64,000 nucleotides of DNA from UPXZ01 sp047974405 (GCA_047974405.1 JBKECI010000018.1:1-64000), one strand, 5' to 3'. Numbered from the stretch's first letter, positions 26,630 through 36,997 are shown. Notes: a model not told the origin generated them from the letters alone. Made by a program: numbers and translations.

Positions 26630-27006
26630 TTAAGCGGCTGTTCTATACACGGTTTCCGGTGTTTTGTAATCCAACGATTGGTGCAATCGTTCTCCATTAT
26701 AGAATTGAAGATATTCACTTAATCCTTTCCACAAAGATAGTCTTCATCAACCGTCTTGACACGCTTGGAACTTACTTGATAGCCTTTTTCACGTAGTAGA
26801 GCTGTCAAACGTAATACGCTGTAAAAAGGAGTGTGGAAGTACTGTTCGTCCAAAAGACGCATTATTGTCAAGTTATCTTCGCTCTCTGCTGCTGGAACAT
26901 AATAAAAACTGCTCTTGGAAATCCCCAAAACTTCCAACTGTTCGTTGAAGCTTAACTCCTTACAATCTCTGTCAACGAGCTGTTTCCTTTCTGAAGGACT
27001 TCTCAT
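26630..27006 (-). pseudogene. IS3-family transposase orfB remnant
   Basis: Reading from ATG 27006, about 90 residues match the N-terminal part of IS3 OrfB (ISKSSFYY, then EQYFHTPFYSVLRLTALLREKGYQVSSKRVK). The frame then jumps into unrelated sequence and stops. In another frame the C-terminal tail of the same family resumes (LSEYLQFYNGERLHQSLDYK) and ends at 26630. The missing middle holds the catalytic DDE residues, so the protein cannot be active. Confidence 0.82.
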
Positions 27007-27281
27007 TACAACTTTTTTTTTAGAAAGCCGTTCTCTACTTTCAACTTCCCAATCTGACTGAATAGAGATTCCCAATCCGACGATTTTTCATCTTTCTTGT
27101 CGCTTGATGTGGCAAACAAACTGCTGAAACCTTTTAGTGCCTAACTACGCCATAGAGAAATCTGAGTGGGTTGTAACTCGTACTTTTTGGCTAAACTCTC
27201 CAAACTTTCACGCTCTTTGAGCGATTCCAAAACTACTTTACTCTTAAATTCTTTACTGAATTTTCTCCTTATTGTTGACAT
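27006..27281 (-). pseudogene. IS3-family orfA with internal amber stop
   Basis: ATG 27281 opens MSTIRRKFSKEFKSKVVLES, an IS3 helix-turn-helix OrfA. Codon 47 is TAG (27143-27141), at a spot where relatives have WRSQALKGF, consistent with CAG to TAG. The frame then continues intact to the leucine-zipper-like end at 27006. The stop overlaps the orfB ATG (TAATG). Confidence 0.8.
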
Positions 27282-27492
27282 AAATTTTTTGATGTTAAAG
27301 GTACTAATTTATATCTTAACTAACGGTTCAGATTTTGGGGAGTAGCATAGTTTTTTGTATTTACTTTCTTGCTTCGGCAGAGTTTCAATTCTTATTTTTT
27401 GTAAAAACAGATATTATTTGGAATTATTCCAAATAATATCTGCCAAAAGAAAAAATGATTAAATTCTTTGCCTTTTATAAAATGCCAGATTG

Positions 27493-30189
27493 TTATTTCA
27501 ATTCTGTTTTTTCGGACGCCTGCTGTACCAGTTTGTTTGATTCGGATTGGGCATCGCTGTACAGTTTGTCTGCTTTTTTTTGAGCCTGTTTGATTAGCTC
27601 GTCCGCCCCTTTTTTTGCCAATGCTTTGGCTACGGGATTGGTTGCTTTTTCTACCATAGCGTCGGCTTGTTTTTGAGCCTCCTGAACGAGCTTATCTCCG
27701 GCAGATTTTGCCTCGGAGAGTAATTTGTCCGACTTTTCCTGTGCCTCTTTTATAGCCTGCTCTTTTTTGGCATTTACTGTTTCTACTGCTTTTTCTTTTG
27801 CTTCGTCGGCTTTGTTTAGCAGGTTGGTTTTGTTTTCATCCACTAAATTTTTAATAGTATTTTGTAGATCGAGTTTTACAGTTGGTTTGGTAAAGGTGCC
27901 ACCTATGGCAAAGCCTATGTTTTGAAAAGCGCCCGCTTTCAGTTTTTCGGGGAGTTTTACTGTTCCTGTATAGTTAATAGTTTGATCGAGCCCTGTGCTG
28001 CCTCCAAGATTCATTTGAATGTCTCCAGCTTTTATGTTGAATGGTTTGGTGTTTAGTTTGCCGTCTTTTATGTCAAACATCAACGCTATGTCTTTCAATG
28101 CGAGGTTGGACACTTTGTCGAGTTTGAGTGTAGATGCGAGTTCGGTAAGCGCTTTCACGCCGCTTACCGATACCGATTGAGTGTTCAATGAGCCATTTCC
28201 CAATACCGAAGAGAGTACGGGCATCATATCATTTTGAAGGATCGTGCTTAATTGAAGTTTGGAGTTGAACGTACCTACGGCTTTTTCAAAAATGGGTGCA
28301 AATTTTGCCAATGTTTCTACTTGGCCAAATATTTGAGCGAACGAGATATTGGTCAAATTCAAATCCATATCTATCCCCGGTTTGGAAGTGTCGGAGGTAC
28401 TGTAGGTGCCGGATAGAGCCATTTTTCCTCCAAATCCGTCAGTAGACAGATTGTTGATTTTCAGATTTCCATCGGTCAAAGCCATATTTGCAGTAGCATT
28501 GGCAAAAGTCATTTTGTCGTAAACCAATTTTTTGATGTTGCCGGTAATTCCTAAATTAAGATTTTTGGGAAGTAGAATTAGTTCCATTGATGAGGTGTCG
28601 GCGGAGGTCTCTTCTGTTGTCATAAAATCGTTCAGATTTAAGTAATTTGAATTGACTGAGAATGATCCGCTCAAAGTTTTGTCTTTCAGTGCGTAGGCGA
28701 GGTAGTTTTCCACTTTTCCATTTGCGGCAATGTCATTCTTGCCTATTTTGAGCAACAGGTTGGTCAAATTTAAATATCTGTTATTGAAGAGAAGGTTGGC
28801 GTTGTCGATGGAAATGTCTTGTTTCATATCTTCCATTTTTACTACCATGCTTTTTGCGTTTGCCACCCCTCCAAAGGTAAATTTATCATACTGATTATTA
28901 TCAATATACGACATTTTTCCCGCAGCGTTTACGTTCATATCCAGCAGTCCGTTCAGGTCTGTGCCTTTTTCGAGTGGATATATTTCTTTTATCATTCCGA
29001 GATTCAGTTTTCCTACGGCTTTTAAGTTAAAATTGGGGTCAGACATTGGAGTGGTCACGCGTAGGTTTCCAGCAAACGGGTTGCCTCCCAAATCAAACGA
29101 GAAAGTAGATATGTCCACAATTGTAGCGTCCAAGTCGCCACCGGGAGCGCTAATGCGTGATGAAATATTAATTTTTTGGACAGATTTAGGTAAATCGGGA
29201 TATTGGAACCAGGCATCTTTGACGTTCAGATTCAAATCAAACGCCGGATACATTTCGTCAATCATTTTTCCTTTTACAAATCCGTCTAATTTTACGTTGC
29301 CTTCAGCTTTGATGTTTTCAAAAGAGTTGGTGTAAATGGCTGGTATTAACGATAGTAGATGTTTGAAGTTTACCTGTTCGGTGTTCAATTTCAAGTCCAT
29401 ATCCATACCATTTTCGAGCATTTGTACCCATCCGTTTACCGACAGTGGTATGTTGTTTATTTTCATCGAGTTGTTGGCGAGTGTGTATATGCTTTTATTA
29501 AAATCGGCTTTGATGTCTGCGTCCACTTTTACTTTCAAACCGCTGGCGTATTTTAAGTTTTCGCTCCAATAGTCGAGCGAGTCGATGGTGGTTTGTGTTA
29601 TCAACAGGGTACTGTCGGCAGTCAAGTCGCCTGTGAGGTGATGGTTGAGATTCTTTATGCTCACTGCCATTGCGCTTGTTTCGTCAATATACTTTATGTC
29701 AGCCCTGCTTATGACAAAATCCTTTAATTTTAGTAAAAAATTGGATGATGCAGTGTCGGTTGTTTCGGTCGAATCCACTTTCATTATGTCCCAATTGGCG
29801 GCGCCACTTTGCAATATGTGGGCAAAAATCTTGCTGTCGGTTATTGTTACTTTTTTTACTTCGTAACCTGTGTCCGAAAATAGGCTTTTCAGGTTTACAA
29901 CCAAGTTGATGTCTTTGCTGTAGAGCAGGGTGTCGGTACTGAAACTATCTACGCCGATTATGTGCAAATCCTTAATATTGAGCGAAGCGTTTGGGAAGTT
30001 TCGCAATAAGCTGATGCTTAGTTTTTTGAAATCTACTTGCGCGTTCAATTGCTTATTGAGTTCTTTTTTTGCTGCTTCTATTATTTTTCCTTGAAATAAG
30101 AAAGGAGTGATTGCCAGTAGTACGACAACAAATAAAAATGTGGAAACGATGAATATAAAAATTTTATTCCTTTTACTTACAGATGCCAT
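27493..30189 (-). CDS. AsmA-family envelope protein with LEA-like coiled-coil tail
   Basis: An 898-residue protein. One N-terminal membrane segment (about residues 9-30) is followed by a large periplasmic region of AsmA-type beta repeats (ISLLRNFPNASLNIKDLHIIG; LDMNVNAAGKMSYID; VLGNGSLNTQSVSVSG). AsmA-like proteins are thought to bridge the envelope and move phospholipids. The last 110 residues are Ala/Lys/Glu-rich imperfect repeats (KADKLYSDAQSESNKLVQQA) resembling coiled coil or LEA repeats, which is unusual after an AsmA domain. The gene stands alone; the IS remnant is downstream. Confidence 0.8.
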   Translation of the reverse strand: MASVSKRNKIFIFIVSTFLFVVVLLAITPFLFQGKIIEAAKKELNKQLNAQVDFKKLSISLLRNFPNASLNIKDLHIIGVDSFSTDTLLYSKDINLVVNLKSLFSDTGYEVKKVTITDSKIFAHILQSGAANWDIMKVDSTETTDTASSNFLLKLKDFVISRADIKYIDETSAMAVSIKNLNHHLTGDLTADSTLLITQTTIDSLDYWSENLKYASGLKVKVDADIKADFNKSIYTLANNSMKINNIPLSVNGWVQMLENGMDMDLKLNTEQVNFKHLLSLIPAIYTNSFENIKAEGNVKLDGFVKGKMIDEMYPAFDLNLNVKDAWFQYPDLPKSVQKINISSRISAPGGDLDATIVDISTFSFDLGGNPFAGNLRVTTPMSDPNFNLKAVGKLNLGMIKEIYPLEKGTDLNGLLDMNVNAAGKMSYIDNNQYDKFTFGGVANAKSMVVKMEDMKQDISIDNANLLFNNRYLNLTNLLLKIGKNDIAANGKVENYLAYALKDKTLSGSFSVNSNYLNLNDFMTTEETSADTSSMELILLPKNLNLGITGNIKKLVYDKMTFANATANMALTDGNLKINNLSTDGFGGKMALSGTYSTSDTSKPGIDMDLNLTNISFAQIFGQVETLAKFAPIFEKAVGTFNSKLQLSTILQNDMMPVLSSVLGNGSLNTQSVSVSGVKALTELASTLKLDKVSNLALKDIALMFDIKDGKLNTKPFNIKAGDIQMNLGGSTGLDQTINYTGTVKLPEKLKAGAFQNIGFAIGGTFTKPTVKLDLQNTIKNLVDENKTNLLNKADEAKEKAVETVNAKKEQAIKEAQEKSDKLLSEAKSAGDKLVQEAQKQADAMVEKATNPVAKALAKKGADELIKQAQKKADKLYSDAQSESNKLVQQASEKTELK

Positions 30190-30896
30190 AAAAATATGAT
30201 TTTAAAAAATTTGTGCTGTGATTATATTAATATAACAATAACTGAAAAAAACGCACTTTATTTTAATGGTTTGTTATGATTTTTGTCAAATTAATGTATG
30301 TTAGTATTACAAGTTGGCTGAAAATTCCTTATGTGCATTAGCGAAAATAGTTATTCAGCATATTTGCTAAGATAATACTATTTTCAATTGAAGTTTCATT
30401 CTCTTTTTCACAATCCGAAAGGGCAATCCTAATAAGTGCAATAGATAAAATTTTTAGTTTTGTTTATATTCTTTTCTGTCATTAAAATGTAATTTGTGGA
30501 ATGTGTATTTGTCTAATAACAAGGCAAATAAAAATTATTTTAGGCTTTTATGGTGTTTTGGAAATAGATGAAATGGAACTTCTTCTTGAGTAGTTTCTTT
30601 CTTTTTTTTTGATTTGTGTATATATTGATGTGTCTCCGGCAGTATTTTTTCTTGGGGTTCAGACAATCCATATCCAGATAGTTTAACTTTTTACTCAAAA
30701 TTGCGCATACGTTTCGTTTTGTAATTTTGAGATGCTGTGGAAGATATCTGTCAGAAAAATCGGAAAGCAAGAAAAAATACTGCCGATTGACTTTTGTATT
30801 GCAAATGTAAAAATAAAATACTGTTTTTCAATAAATAACGAAATGAAGTTCGAATTTATAGAGGCAAATCATTTTTTGTTTTTCTACAGCATTTGA
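30190..30896. other. Intergenic region without a supported gene
   Basis: About 700 nt of AT-rich DNA between nrdJ and the AsmA-like gene. The one open frame of note (30540-30770, minus, 76 codons) is Lys/Asn/Ile-rich and shows no family, clear ribosome site or promoter. I see no terminator or RNA here. Confidence 0.5.
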
Positions 30897-33446
30897 TTAT
30901 CCACATTTTGAGCTGCCGCAATGTTTACAGGTCAGGCATCCTTCTTGATATACAAGGGCTTTTTGTCCGCAGTTGGGGCATGGTTGTTCGCTTATTTGGG
31001 TACCGTCCGGTATGTATTTTTTCAAAGCACGTTCTACACCGTTTTTCCACGTGTTGATGGATTCGCTGTTCAGCTGTAGCCCAGCAACCAATTTTACTAC
31101 TTGATCTATGGGCATACCGTATCGAAGTACTCCCGATATCAATTTGGCATAGTTCCAATATTCGGGGTCAAACTTGTACGAAAGTCCCTCTACGGTAGTT
31201 TTAAATCCGCGTTTGTTTCTAAACTGAAAATCGTACCGCTTGTGTCCTTCGTCATCTACCACTTTAACAATTTTTCCTTCGGTAATCGTTTTGGGGAGCA
31301 TTATTCCGTCGTCGTCGTCTTGGATACCTGTAAAAATTTCGTAAGGTCTGCCATTGTTTAGCCCTACAAAAGCAATCCACTTGTCTTTCGCATTTTGGAA
31401 ACGTACAATTTCGCATTTCAACTCTTTGGGGCGTTTGAAATAATCGTCGGGGTAGCAAAAACAATTTTCTTTTTCTTCCGGCTCTTTTTCTTTTTCTTCT
31501 TTCATCGAAACCAATACGCCAGAGCGTGAGCCGTCTCTATAAACCGTAACCCCTTTGCATCCGCTTTTCCAAGCTTCTTCGTATAGTTTTCCGACCAATT
31601 CTTCCGAAACATTGTTGGGAAGGTTGATGGTTACGCTGATGGAATGATCTACCCACTTTTGAACACGCCCTTGCATTTGAACTTTTCTCAGCCAATCCAC
31701 ATCGTTGGCAGTAGCTTTGTAATAAGGTGATTTTTTTATCAGATCATCAATCTCTTCTTTATTGTATTTTTTTGAGGTAGAAATATTGTTTGCTTCCATC
31801 CATGTTACAAACTTGTGATGAAATATTGTGTATTCTTCCCAAGAGTCTCCGTTTTCGTCCACAAAATCAACAGTTATGTTTTTATCGTTGGGGTTTACTT
31901 TACGTCGTCTGGTATATACCGGCATAAATACGGGTTCGATCCCTGAAGTGGTTTGGGTCATAATGCTGGTTGTGCCTGTTGGAGCTATGGTAAGACAGGC
32001 GATATTTCTTCTACCGTACTTTACCATATCTTCATAGAGTTTGGGGTCTTCTGCACGAAGGCGCTGTATGTAAGGATTGTTTTCTTCTCTTTTGGCATCG
32101 TAAACAGTAAATGCTCCCCGCTCTTTTGCCATATTTACCGATGAGCGGTACGCAGCTAAAGCAATGAGTTTGTGTATTTTCTCCGAAAAATCAATGGCTT
32201 CTTCAGTGCCATAAATATAGCCTAATGCAGCCAGCATATCTCCTTCGGCTGTTGTTCCTACTCCCGTGCGGCGTCCTTGTACAGTTTTATTTTTTATTTT
32301 GTTCCACAATTGATATTCCGTATTTTTTATGGCATCATCTTCGGGGTCGGAATTTATTTTTTCCAAAATAGCCTCTATTTTTTCCATTTCCAAGTCGATA
32401 ATATCGTCCATAATGCGTTGGGAGAGTTGAACGTGTTGTTCGAAAAGCTCAAAATCGAACTCTGCCTGAGATGTAAATGGGTTTTTTACGTAGGAGTAAA
32501 GGTTGATTGCCAGCAGTCGGCAACTATCGTAAGGGCAAAGGGGTATTTCGCCACAGGGGTTGGTGGAGACGGTTCTATATCCTAAATCGGCATAGCAGTC
32601 TGGTACCGACTCGTTTAATATGGTATCCCAAAATAAAATTCCCGGTTCGGCTGATTGCCATGCATTGTGTACAATTTTTTTCCATAATGCTGCGGCGTCA
32701 GTCTCTTTTTTGAACCATGGGTCTTGGCTGTAAATAGGGTATTGTTGTACATAGGGCCGATTGTTGATGGCGGCGTCCATGAAGTCGTTGTCAATCTTTA
32801 CGGAGATGTTGGCTCCCGTTACTTTGCCGGTCTCTAATTTGGCATCGATGAACGATTCGGAATCGGGATGCTTGATGGATACACTTAGCATCAATGCTCC
32901 TCTACGTCCATCTTGAGCCACTTCTCGTGTAGAATTTGAGTATCGTTCCATAAAGGGTACAATGCCGGTGGAGGTGAGAGCAGAGTTTTTGACGGGTGAG
33001 CCTTTGGGACGGATATGGGACAAATCGTGTCCTACGCCTCCTCTACGTTTCATCAACTGCACTTGTTCTTCGTCAATTTTAATAATGGCGCCGTATGAGT
33101 CAGAGTCTCCGTCAAAGCCTATTACAAAGCAGTTTGACAGTGAAGCTATTTGAAATTCATTCCCTATTCCTGTCATCGGACTTCCTTGCGGGACGATGTA
33201 TCTGAAATTTTTGAATAAATCGAACAGTTGTTCCGAAGCCAACGGATTGGGATACTTTTTTTCGATGCGTGCAATTTCATTGGCAAGTCGCCAATGCATG
33301 TCGTCAGGGGTTAGTTCATACAAGTTTCCAAACGAATCTTTCAAAGCGTATTTGGTAACCCAAACTTTGGAAGCCAAATCATCTCCTTTGAAATAATCAA
33401 GTGTCGCTTTTTCGGCTTCTTCTTGTTGAAATGTTTTTCTTTTCAC
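30897..33446 (-). CDS. nrdJ: Adenosylcobalamin-dependent (class II) ribonucleotide reductase
   Basis: An 849-residue enzyme that makes deoxyribonucleotides using B12 to generate the thiyl radical. Landmarks are VPQGSPMTGIGNEFQIASLSNCFV near 95, the GGVGHDLSHIRPKGSPV loop near 137, NPCGEIPLCPYDSCRLLAIN near 290 with active-site cysteines, and CLTIAPTGTTSIMTQTTSGIEP near 480. The C-terminal zinc-ribbon-like end CPNCGQ, CKHCGSSKC probably carries the redox cysteines. It needs no oxygen, in line with an anaerobic or mixed lifestyle. I see no cobalamin riboswitch upstream. Confidence 0.95.
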   Translation of the reverse strand: MKRKTFQQEEAEKATLDYFKGDDLASKVWVTKYALKDSFGNLYELTPDDMHWRLANEIARIEKKYPNPLASEQLFDLFKNFRYIVPQGSPMTGIGNEFQIASLSNCFVIGFDGDSDSYGAIIKIDEEQVQLMKRRGGVGHDLSHIRPKGSPVKNSALTSTGIVPFMERYSNSTREVAQDGRRGALMLSVSIKHPDSESFIDAKLETGKVTGANISVKIDNDFMDAAINNRPYVQQYPIYSQDPWFKKETDAAALWKKIVHNAWQSAEPGILFWDTILNESVPDCYADLGYRTVSTNPCGEIPLCPYDSCRLLAINLYSYVKNPFTSQAEFDFELFEQHVQLSQRIMDDIIDLEMEKIEAILEKINSDPEDDAIKNTEYQLWNKIKNKTVQGRRTGVGTTAEGDMLAALGYIYGTEEAIDFSEKIHKLIALAAYRSSVNMAKERGAFTVYDAKREENNPYIQRLRAEDPKLYEDMVKYGRRNIACLTIAPTGTTSIMTQTTSGIEPVFMPVYTRRRKVNPNDKNITVDFVDENGDSWEEYTIFHHKFVTWMEANNISTSKKYNKEEIDDLIKKSPYYKATANDVDWLRKVQMQGRVQKWVDHSISVTINLPNNVSEELVGKLYEEAWKSGCKGVTVYRDGSRSGVLVSMKEEKEKEPEEKENCFCYPDDYFKRPKELKCEIVRFQNAKDKWIAFVGLNNGRPYEIFTGIQDDDDGIMLPKTITEGKIVKVVDDEGHKRYDFQFRNKRGFKTTVEGLSYKFDPEYWNYAKLISGVLRYGMPIDQVVKLVAGLQLNSESINTWKNGVERALKKYIPDGTQISEQPCPNCGQKALVYQEGCLTCKHCGSSKCG

Positions 33447-34054
33447 GTTTAATTTTTTGTTATATATTATAAATTAGCAATTTATATTGTGGGTGTTTGT
33501 TTTTTTTTGCGACTACAATTTTAAGAAAAATATTTTAAAAATACTCCTAAATATTCAAGAAATATATTTTAAATTTCAAAAAGTTTCCAATTTTATTTAG
33601 TATTATTCAGATAATCAAATATATAAAAATAATTTTATTGTAAAAAGTTTTCAAAAATGTATTTTCTTTGGTTGTGTTTGTAAAAAAAAATATTTGTAGC
33701 TACTAATGTTGTCGGTGTTGTTTGTATTTATAATTTTTGTATTTTGTGAAAATAAATTTAAAATACGTTGTTTCAATATGTTTTTGATTAAAAATATTTT
33801 TTTTAATTATCTTATTGTTATTTTCTATTTACGACAGACAAATTCTGCCGCTTTATTCGATTGGTTTGTATCAAGAGTAAAAAGTTGATTGGGGTGGGGG
33901 ATAAGACTCTCTTTCAAGTGCAATGAGGTGGTTTTTTGTGTTTGCTCAAAAAAAAGAATTAACCTTTTTTCTAAACGCTTTATTATTCAAAAAAATGTTT
34001 GTACTTTCGGAATTTGTATTTTATCAAAGAAATAACGTTTTAAACTCAGGAAAA
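33447..34054. other. AT-rich divergent intergenic region
   Basis: About 600 nt of very AT-rich DNA between divergent nrdJ and the AI-2E gene. A TATATTTG box on the minus strand (33616-33623) could start nrdJ transcription. The short open frame 33706-33888 (+) is hydrophobic and compositionally random. The longer frame into the transporter from 33923 is not used (see the transporter entry). Confidence 0.45.
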
Positions 34055-35155
34055 ATGTACAACAGTTTTTCTCCACACAAGCAATATAAGTATATTCTAC
34101 TATTACTAACGATTGTTATTGGTTTGATTCTTTTGAAACAGTTTACCCCCTATTTTGGCGGATTTTTGGGGGCTTTCACTTTGTATGTGGTGCTTAGGGG
34201 GCAGATGAAATATTTGACCGGTGAAAAACGGATGAAACCGGCATTGGCTGCAATAATCATTGTTTTGGAGGCTCTTTTTATATTTTTAATACCCATAGTG
34301 GGGATTACAGCTTTGGCTGTAAACGTTGTGTCGGGTGTGCAAATAGACTTGGATGCTGCTAAAGAGGCTATTACAAATTTGCTCACAAACCTGGAGGGAC
34401 GATTCAATTTCAAAATATTCAGTTTCGAGAGTTTGTCTTTTATCCCTAAGTTGGGCAGCAATTTGGTTCAGATACTTGCTGTAAACTTTTATTCGTTGAT
34501 AATGAATATTTTTATTGTTTTGATAGTACTCTATTTTATGTTTTACAATTACAAGGAGTTTGAAACGGTTATTTGGGAACTGCTTCCGTTTAGCGGTCGA
34601 AACAAAAAGATATTTATCAAGGAAACTACTTCCATTATCAAAGCCAATGCCATTGGGATTCCACTACTTGCAATTGTCCAAGGTGTGGTGGCGCTGGTCG
34701 GTTATCAATTGCTTGGTGTCCCCAATGCTTTGCTCTACGGTGTGCTTACCGCCTTTGCCACCATCATACCTGTGGTGGGGACGGGCATTGTCTATTTTCC
34801 CCTAGCGCTACTCTTTCTGGTTCAAAAAGATTATCATTTAGCTGTGGGGGTTTTGCTGTATGGTTTGATAGTTATCAGCAATATCGATAATATAATTCGT
34901 CTGTTGTTGCAAAAACAATTGGCAGACATTCATCCTCTCATTACTCTTTTTGGGGTGCTTATCGGTATTCCTATGTTTGGCTTTTGGGGAATAATTTTTG
35001 GTCCTCTCATTCTGTCTCTGTTTATTTTGTTCATCAATATGTATAGGCATGACTATATATTTGGGTCAGTTGCAAAACCGTATGTAACAGACTCGGACAA
35101 AAAGCAGCACAAAAAATGGTTTTCGGGACTGAAAAATATAAAACTAAAAAGGTAA
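34055..35155 (+). CDS. AI-2E family membrane transporter
   Basis: A 366-residue polytopic protein. An open frame extends 44 codons upstream, but ATG 34055 follows AGGA at 5 nt and starts the homologous region just before the first membrane segment (YILLLLTIVIGLILL). About seven or eight hydrophobic segments follow, with the conserved late block LLGVPNALLYGVLTAFATIIPVVG near 205 and LFGVLIGIPMFGFWGIIFGPL near 295. The family includes the E. coli AI-2 exporter TqsA and Na+/H+ antiporters; the substrate here is unknown. Confidence 0.88.
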   Translation: MYNSFSPHKQYKYILLLLTIVIGLILLKQFTPYFGGFLGAFTLYVVLRGQMKYLTGEKRMKPALAAIIIVLEALFIFLIPIVGITALAVNVVSGVQIDLDAAKEAITNLLTNLEGRFNFKIFSFESLSFIPKLGSNLVQILAVNFYSLIMNIFIVLIVLYFMFYNYKEFETVIWELLPFSGRNKKIFIKETTSIIKANAIGIPLLAIVQGVVALVGYQLLGVPNALLYGVLTAFATIIPVVGTGIVYFPLALLFLVQKDYHLAVGVLLYGLIVISNIDNIIRLLLQKQLADIHPLITLFGVLIGIPMFGFWGIIFGPLILSLFILFINMYRHDYIFGSVAKPYVTDSDKKQHKKWFSGLKNIKLKR

Positions 35156-35187
35156 TTTTATTGGTGCTACGTAAAAATTTCGGTATA

Positions 35188-35253
35188 TAATTAATTGAGC
35201 CTTAAAAACTCATTTTTATTGTAAATTGATTATTCCGTTTGGTAAAGCCGTTG
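35188..35253 (+). repeat. Direct repeat, copy 1 (downstream of the sulfatase gene)
   Basis: 66 nt that match 37011-37075 at about 59 positions with one single-base indel. The core CTTAAAAACTCATTTTTATT is identical in both. The sulfatase gene lies exactly between the copies. Confidence 0.85.
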
Positions 35254-35452
35254 GGTTTATCAAGCGGATAATTTGTGTTTTAATATAGAGCCCCCAAAAG
35301 ACGACTTCCTCTCCAACTATCGGCACTGCACTATATACCATTCAGAAACAAACGTAAGCGATTTGTTGGTGCAATCTTCTTCACCATTGTTTTTTAGAAG
35401 TACCAATATGTTGTGTGGAGGATGCTTATGTGAGGAAATCTAATTGCTGTAC

Positions 35453-36997
35453 TCAAATTTCAATATCCACTTCATCTGGCCACAGAACTGCACTCCCGGA
35501 ATCTTTATACGCTGGACGTTGAGCATCAACACTTCGTAAATAATCAGATAATCTAGTGATTAGCGGTTTCGCAACATCTACATTTTCTAGTAATATATTG
35601 TTACTTTCTCCAATATCTTCGGTAATATTGTATAATTCAAATGTACTGGTGTGCCAGCGATATATCAATTTATAGTCTCCACTACGAATGGCGCTATAGG
35701 TCTCACTACCGTAATCCCAACCGCCCCATTTATTCGGAAAGTGCCATATTAGGTCACGTGTTGGGTTAGCATTAGCTTCGCCTTTTAATAGTGGAGCAAA
35801 ACTTACTCCGTCAATTGTTTGCACAAGGTTATAGTTACTTATTCCTGCCATTTCAAGAATGGTTGGAAAATAGTCCACGATGTGTACATAGTTGTTACAA
35901 GTGGTGTTGTCTTGGGTTACACCGGGCCATCTTACAATCATAGGTTCACGAATTCCGCCTTCATAAATTGAACCTTTACCCGATTTTAGAGGTAAATTAT
36001 GGCAATGTGATGCATCTGAACAAGACAACGAAAAAGCTCCTGAATATCCACCATTATCACTCATAAATAGAATAATGGTACTGTCGGTTAAATTATTTGT
36101 TTCAAGGTAATCCATAATATCGCCCAAGCTTTTATCCATTCCCTCTATCATTGAGGCATATGCTGCCTGTCCTGCAGGCAGCTCTTTGTCAATGTATTTT
36201 TGATAGAAACGTTCATCCCGCTGTATTGGAGCGTGTATGGCATAATGTGCCATATAAAGGTAAAAAGGTTTAGCATTAACTCTTGCAGTATCCATTCGCT
36301 TTATAGCTTCAAGGGTGAGTGCTTCTGTTAGGTAGGTGTTGGTTCCCCAATAGTGAGTTAAATCGGGAACGGCATGCAATGATGAACCGTTGCTATAATT
36401 GCTTGTTCCGTAATAACTTCCGGGATGACCGGCAGCAGTACCTCCTACATTTTCAGTGAATCCTATATTTAAAGGGTTTGCCCCTAATGTACCGTTTGCC
36501 CCAAAGTGTGCTTTACCTACGTGAATGGTAGCATAGCCGTTATTTTTTAATATTTGAGGTAATGTTGTGGCATATACACCTTGTGAAATAGAGTCGGGTT
36601 GTAGCCCATTTACATTCCACGCAGGCCACGAAAGATGTGTGTCTGAGCCATCGGTAGATGCGTTTGCATACGCCGTCCAGCTTGTAACCCTGTGACGCGC
36701 TTGGTTCATCCCCGTCATTAGGCTAACTCGAGTCGGAGTGCTTACAGCACAAGCGTAAGCTTGAGTGAATTTAACACCGTGCTTGGCAAGTCTTTCCATA
36801 TTAGGTGTTTCATAATTTTCATTTAGTGATGTTTTTTCTGACCAAAATGGTAATGAAGTGTCTTGCCAGCCCATATCGTCAACCAAAAATACAACAATAT
36901 TCGGATTTTTTGGAACTTGAGCTTGGAGTGCAGTAGCTGTAAGTGTAGCCGCAGAAAACATACTGATTTTTTTGAATGGAATAATCTTGTATTTCAT
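35453..36997 (-). CDS. Exported sulfatase, serine-type
   Basis: A 514-residue arylsulfatase-family enzyme with an N-terminal signal peptide (ends near ALQAQ). The metal and substrate core begins NIVVFLVDDMGWQD. The modification motif is S-T-P-T-R-V-S-L-M-T-G near residue 84: serine instead of cysteine at the formylglycine position, so it would need an anaerobic sulfatase-maturing enzyme (anSME), which is not in the window. Later motifs are HVGKAHFG, MSDNGG and a C-terminal subdomain (RSGDYKLIYRW). It likely desulfates host or algal glycans. No SusC/D pair is nearby. It sits between 65-bp direct repeats, which suggests gain by recombination. Confidence 0.88.
   Translation of the reverse strand: MKYKIIPFKKISMFSAATLTATALQAQVPKNPNIVVFLVDDMGWQDTSLPFWSEKTSLNENYETPNMERLAKHGVKFTQAYACAVSTPTRVSLMTGMNQARHRVTSWTAYANASTDGSDTHLSWPAWNVNGLQPDSISQGVYATTLPQILKNNGYATIHVGKAHFGANGTLGANPLNIGFTENVGGTAAGHPGSYYGTSNYSNGSSLHAVPDLTHYWGTNTYLTEALTLEAIKRMDTARVNAKPFYLYMAHYAIHAPIQRDERFYQKYIDKELPAGQAAYASMIEGMDKSLGDIMDYLETNNLTDSTIILFMSDNGGYSGAFSLSCSDASHCHNLPLKSGKGSIYEGGIREPMIVRWPGVTQDNTTCNNYVHIVDYFPTILEMAGISNYNLVQTIDGVSFAPLLKGEANANPTRDLIWHFPNKWGGWDYGSETYSAIRSGDYKLIYRWHTSTFELYNITEDIGESNNILLENVDVAKPLITRLSDYLRSVDAQRPAYKDSGSAVLWPDEVDIEI

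Larger units (their letters stand above)
26402..27346 (-). mobile_element. IS3-family insertion sequence remnant, internally deleted
   Basis: GCTACTCCCCAAA at 26402-26414 is an exact inverted copy of TTTGGGGAGTAGC at 27334-27346, with a further inner match (TTAAGATA). The outside flanks AAACTAA and ATAGTTT extend the symmetry with one mismatch. Between them lie remains of orfA and orfB in IS3 order on the minus strand. The copy is 945 bp, while IS3-family elements are about 1.2-1.3 kb. No clear target duplication is visible. It separates the helicase gene from the AsmA-like gene. Confidence 0.85.

Noticed and set aside
30540..30770. 76-codon minus-strand frame in the nrdJ-AsmA gap
   Set aside because: Lys/Asn/Ile-rich, no recognisable domain, no ribosome site or promoter. 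Left as unassigned intergenic DNA.
31930..31950. GGTTCGATCC resembling a tRNA T-loop
   Set aside because: It lies inside the nrdJ reading frame, and no acceptor, D or anticodon stems can be drawn around it.
33923..34054. N-terminal extension of the AI-2E transporter
   Set aside because: Not homologous in character, and the internal ATG has a well-placed AGGA and begins just before the first membrane helix.
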